Positions 5,323 to 6,586 of a DNA stretch of 6,586 nt are shown piece by piece (positions within the stretch are counted from its first letter, which is position 1; each line of letters starts with the position of its first letter). Location of the stretch: positions 1 through 6,586 of the forward strand of contig JAGWGS010000076.1 of NCBI GenBank assembly GCA_028867235.1, written 5' to 3'. The notes beneath the pieces were generated by a model that saw only the letters and a list, made by a program, of their open reading frames with translations, made no database searches and had not been told where the DNA came from. Origin of the DNA: Nitrososphaerota archaeon (lineage in GTDB: Archaea; Thermoproteota; Nitrososphaeria; Nitrososphaerales; Nitrosopumilaceae). The position numbers were made by a program, and so were the translations under genes.

Positions 5323-6586
5323 CTATACTTCTATTTTTGCGTATGATTCATCAAGTATGTGGTGCAGAGTCTTTTGCCATGCATCAAAACCTTCTGGTTT
5401 TTTCGGGAAGTTGTAGTAATGTTCTGTAAGTACTTTGTTTTGTTGTGCGGTAAATCGTAGACCATCTGCCAATTTTTTGTTAAGTGCTCCTCTTATCATC
5501 ATGCCTAGTTTTCCAACAGTTCCAAAGTCTGGATGTTCTCCTTTGCTTATTGCCTCTACATCTAATTTAGACAAAAAGTGCTTCATTCCGTAGTTTATCT
5601 GATCATTTGTTAATGTCTGAAGCAAACGTCGGAAAATTTCAAGACCTGCTGTCTTGTATCCGTAGTCATTTATGAAATCGATATTGTATTGCCAAAGACC
5701 GATCTCACTGACATCATTTGCTTCTATTGCATTTACTACATTTTTACCCAAAATTGTTGCTGCAACTATGGCTGGACCTATTCCTCCAGCATCAAGTGGT
5801 TTTGGCATCCATGCTGAATCTCCTACAAGCACGTATCCATTTGCAACAAGACAATCATTTTGTCTTCTGACAGAAACCTGCCAATTTCCTGTTACATTGT
5901 TAGAATCCATGGGATCTTCTGATAGCTTTGGATTCTTTATCGCCTTGTTCATTTTTACATAATCATTAATTAATTTTGTAACATCATCATGTACTCCTAG
6001 TCTCTGGTTTCGTTTTATCAGCTCTTTTTGTTGTACTCCCAATCCTATGTTGACTTTGTTTTTGCCTTTTGGAAATACCCATCCATATCCTCCTGGAGCA
6101 ATGTCCTGATCAAGATGTATTATACAATAATCAGGATCAAAATCTGTCTTGTCCTGTACACCTTGTTCAAATTTCATAATGTGTCTTCCAGTAGACTCTA
6201 GATCATCACGATCAATCTTTCTCTCAATCTTTGATTTTATTGAAAGACCATTTCTTAACATTGATGTGACTCCTGTGGCGTCAACTACGACTTTGGCAGT
6301 CTTTTTGAATGGTTCATTTGTAACAAGATTTGTTCCTTCTACTCCAACAACTGTACCGTTTTCGTATGTCAAACCCCTTAGTGCAACAGAATACTGTATG
6401 TTGACTCCTGCTTTCTTTGCATCGCGGAGCTGACGTTGTGGAAGCTGTTGTCTGTTTAACATGTAGCCATCACCATCAAATGGAATGGAAGTTTCTCGAT
6501 CTGGTGAAAATGCCATTACTCCCTTTACTGGATGCTCAATCTCGGGATTTCCCCATGCAATCTTTATCCTCTCAGTCATATAGTCT
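5323..6586 (-). CDS. Geranylgeranyl reductase-family FAD protein, N-terminus cut off
   Basis: This is a flavoprotein of the geranylgeranyl / digeranylgeranylglycerophospholipid reductase family, which in archaea hydrogenates the double bonds of isoprenoid chains of membrane lipids. Counting from the first in-window ATG (6579), motifs are VVVDATG (97-103), GGYGWVFPKG (163-172, the family's YxWxFPKG substrate-site motif), NIGLGV (177-182), and LVGDSA with DAGGIG (251-256 and 263-268, FAD-binding). The N-terminal Rossmann segment with GxGxxG, about 70 residues in relatives, is absent. The frame stays open from 6579 to the window edge (codons for D and Y precede the ATG), so the gene continues outside and 6579 is not the real start. 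Archaea often have several paralogues, so the exact substrate (lipid chains, geranylgeranyl diphosphate or a quinone side chain) cannot be fixed. It precedes the MoxR gene on the same strand by 50 nt, possibly in one transcript. Confidence 0.88.
   Translation of the reverse strand, partial: DYMTERIKIAWGNPEIEHPVKGVMAFSPDRETSIPFDGDGYMLNRQQLPQRQLRDAKKAGVNIQYSVALRGLTYENGTVVGVEGTNLVTNEPFKKTAKVVVDATGVTSMLRNGLSIKSKIERKIDRDDLESTGRHIMKFEQGVQDKTDFDPDYCIIHLDQDIAPGGYGWVFPKGKNKVNIGLGVQQKELIKRNQRLGVHDDVTKLINDYVKMNKAIKNPKLSEDPMDSNNVTGNWQVSVRRQNDCLVANGYVLVGDSAWMPKPLDAGGIGPAIVAATILGKNVVNAIEANDVSEIGLWQYNIDFINDYGYKTAGLEIFRRLLQTLTNDQINYGMKHFLSKLDVEAISKGEHPDFGTVGKLGMMIRGALNKKLADGLRFTAQQNKVLTEHYYNFPKKPEGFDAWQKTLHHILDESYAKIEV

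Noticed and set aside
6577..6579. ATG at 6579 as the true start of the reductase
   Set aside because: The frame is open to the window edge, and the protein would lack the FAD-binding GxGxxG segment essential to the family.
1..6586. Mobile element, CRISPR array, tRNA or rRNA
   Set aside because: The coding genes fill almost the whole window. I saw no regularly spaced repeats, transposase or integrase motifs, terminal inverted repeats or cloverleaf-like segments.

Overview
The window is compact, AT-rich (roughly 35-40% GC by eye), gene-dense DNA. It most likely comes from a mesophilic archaeon of the Thaumarchaeota/Nitrososphaerota, perhaps the ammonia-oxidising Nitrosopumilales. The reasons are a half-length (split) transketolase subunit, a small transaldolase of the MipB/TalC type, and a geranylgeranyl-reductase-family flavoprotein, the class that saturates isoprenoid lipid chains. 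Short purine-rich ribosome-binding sites and tight start/stop overlaps also fit. The taxon is an inference from gene content; no rRNA marker is present.

Left part (1-2392, plus strand): three genes linked by ATGA overlaps encode ribulose-phosphate 3-epimerase (its first residues probably lie before position 1), the C-terminal subunit of transketolase, and transaldolase. Together they are most of a non-oxidative pentose phosphate module, which interconverts triose, tetrose, pentose, hexose and heptose phosphates and supplies ribose 5-phosphate and erythrose 4-phosphate. The thiamine-diphosphate-binding N-terminal transketolase subunit is needed for activity but is not in the window; it may lie upstream.

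Right part (6586-2406, minus strand): four genes run towards the sugar-phosphate operon. In transcription order they are a geranylgeranyl reductase-like FAD protein (N-terminal FAD motif cut off by the window edge), a MoxR-type AAA+ ATPase, a protein with a C-terminal von Willebrand factor A (VWA) domain and intact MIDAS metal site, and a small ASCH-domain protein. The ATPase and VWA genes overlap at TGATG, and the ASCH gene starts 3 nt after the VWA stop, so these three look co-expressed. MoxR-VWA pairs generally act as chaperones that load metals or remodel a client enzyme. The client here is unknown, and the ASCH partner makes this trio the best candidate for an undescribed system.

The two operons converge with 13 nt between the transaldolase and ASCH stop codons. 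There are no long non-coding stretches, and I saw no tRNA, rRNA, CRISPR array, insertion sequence or transposase.
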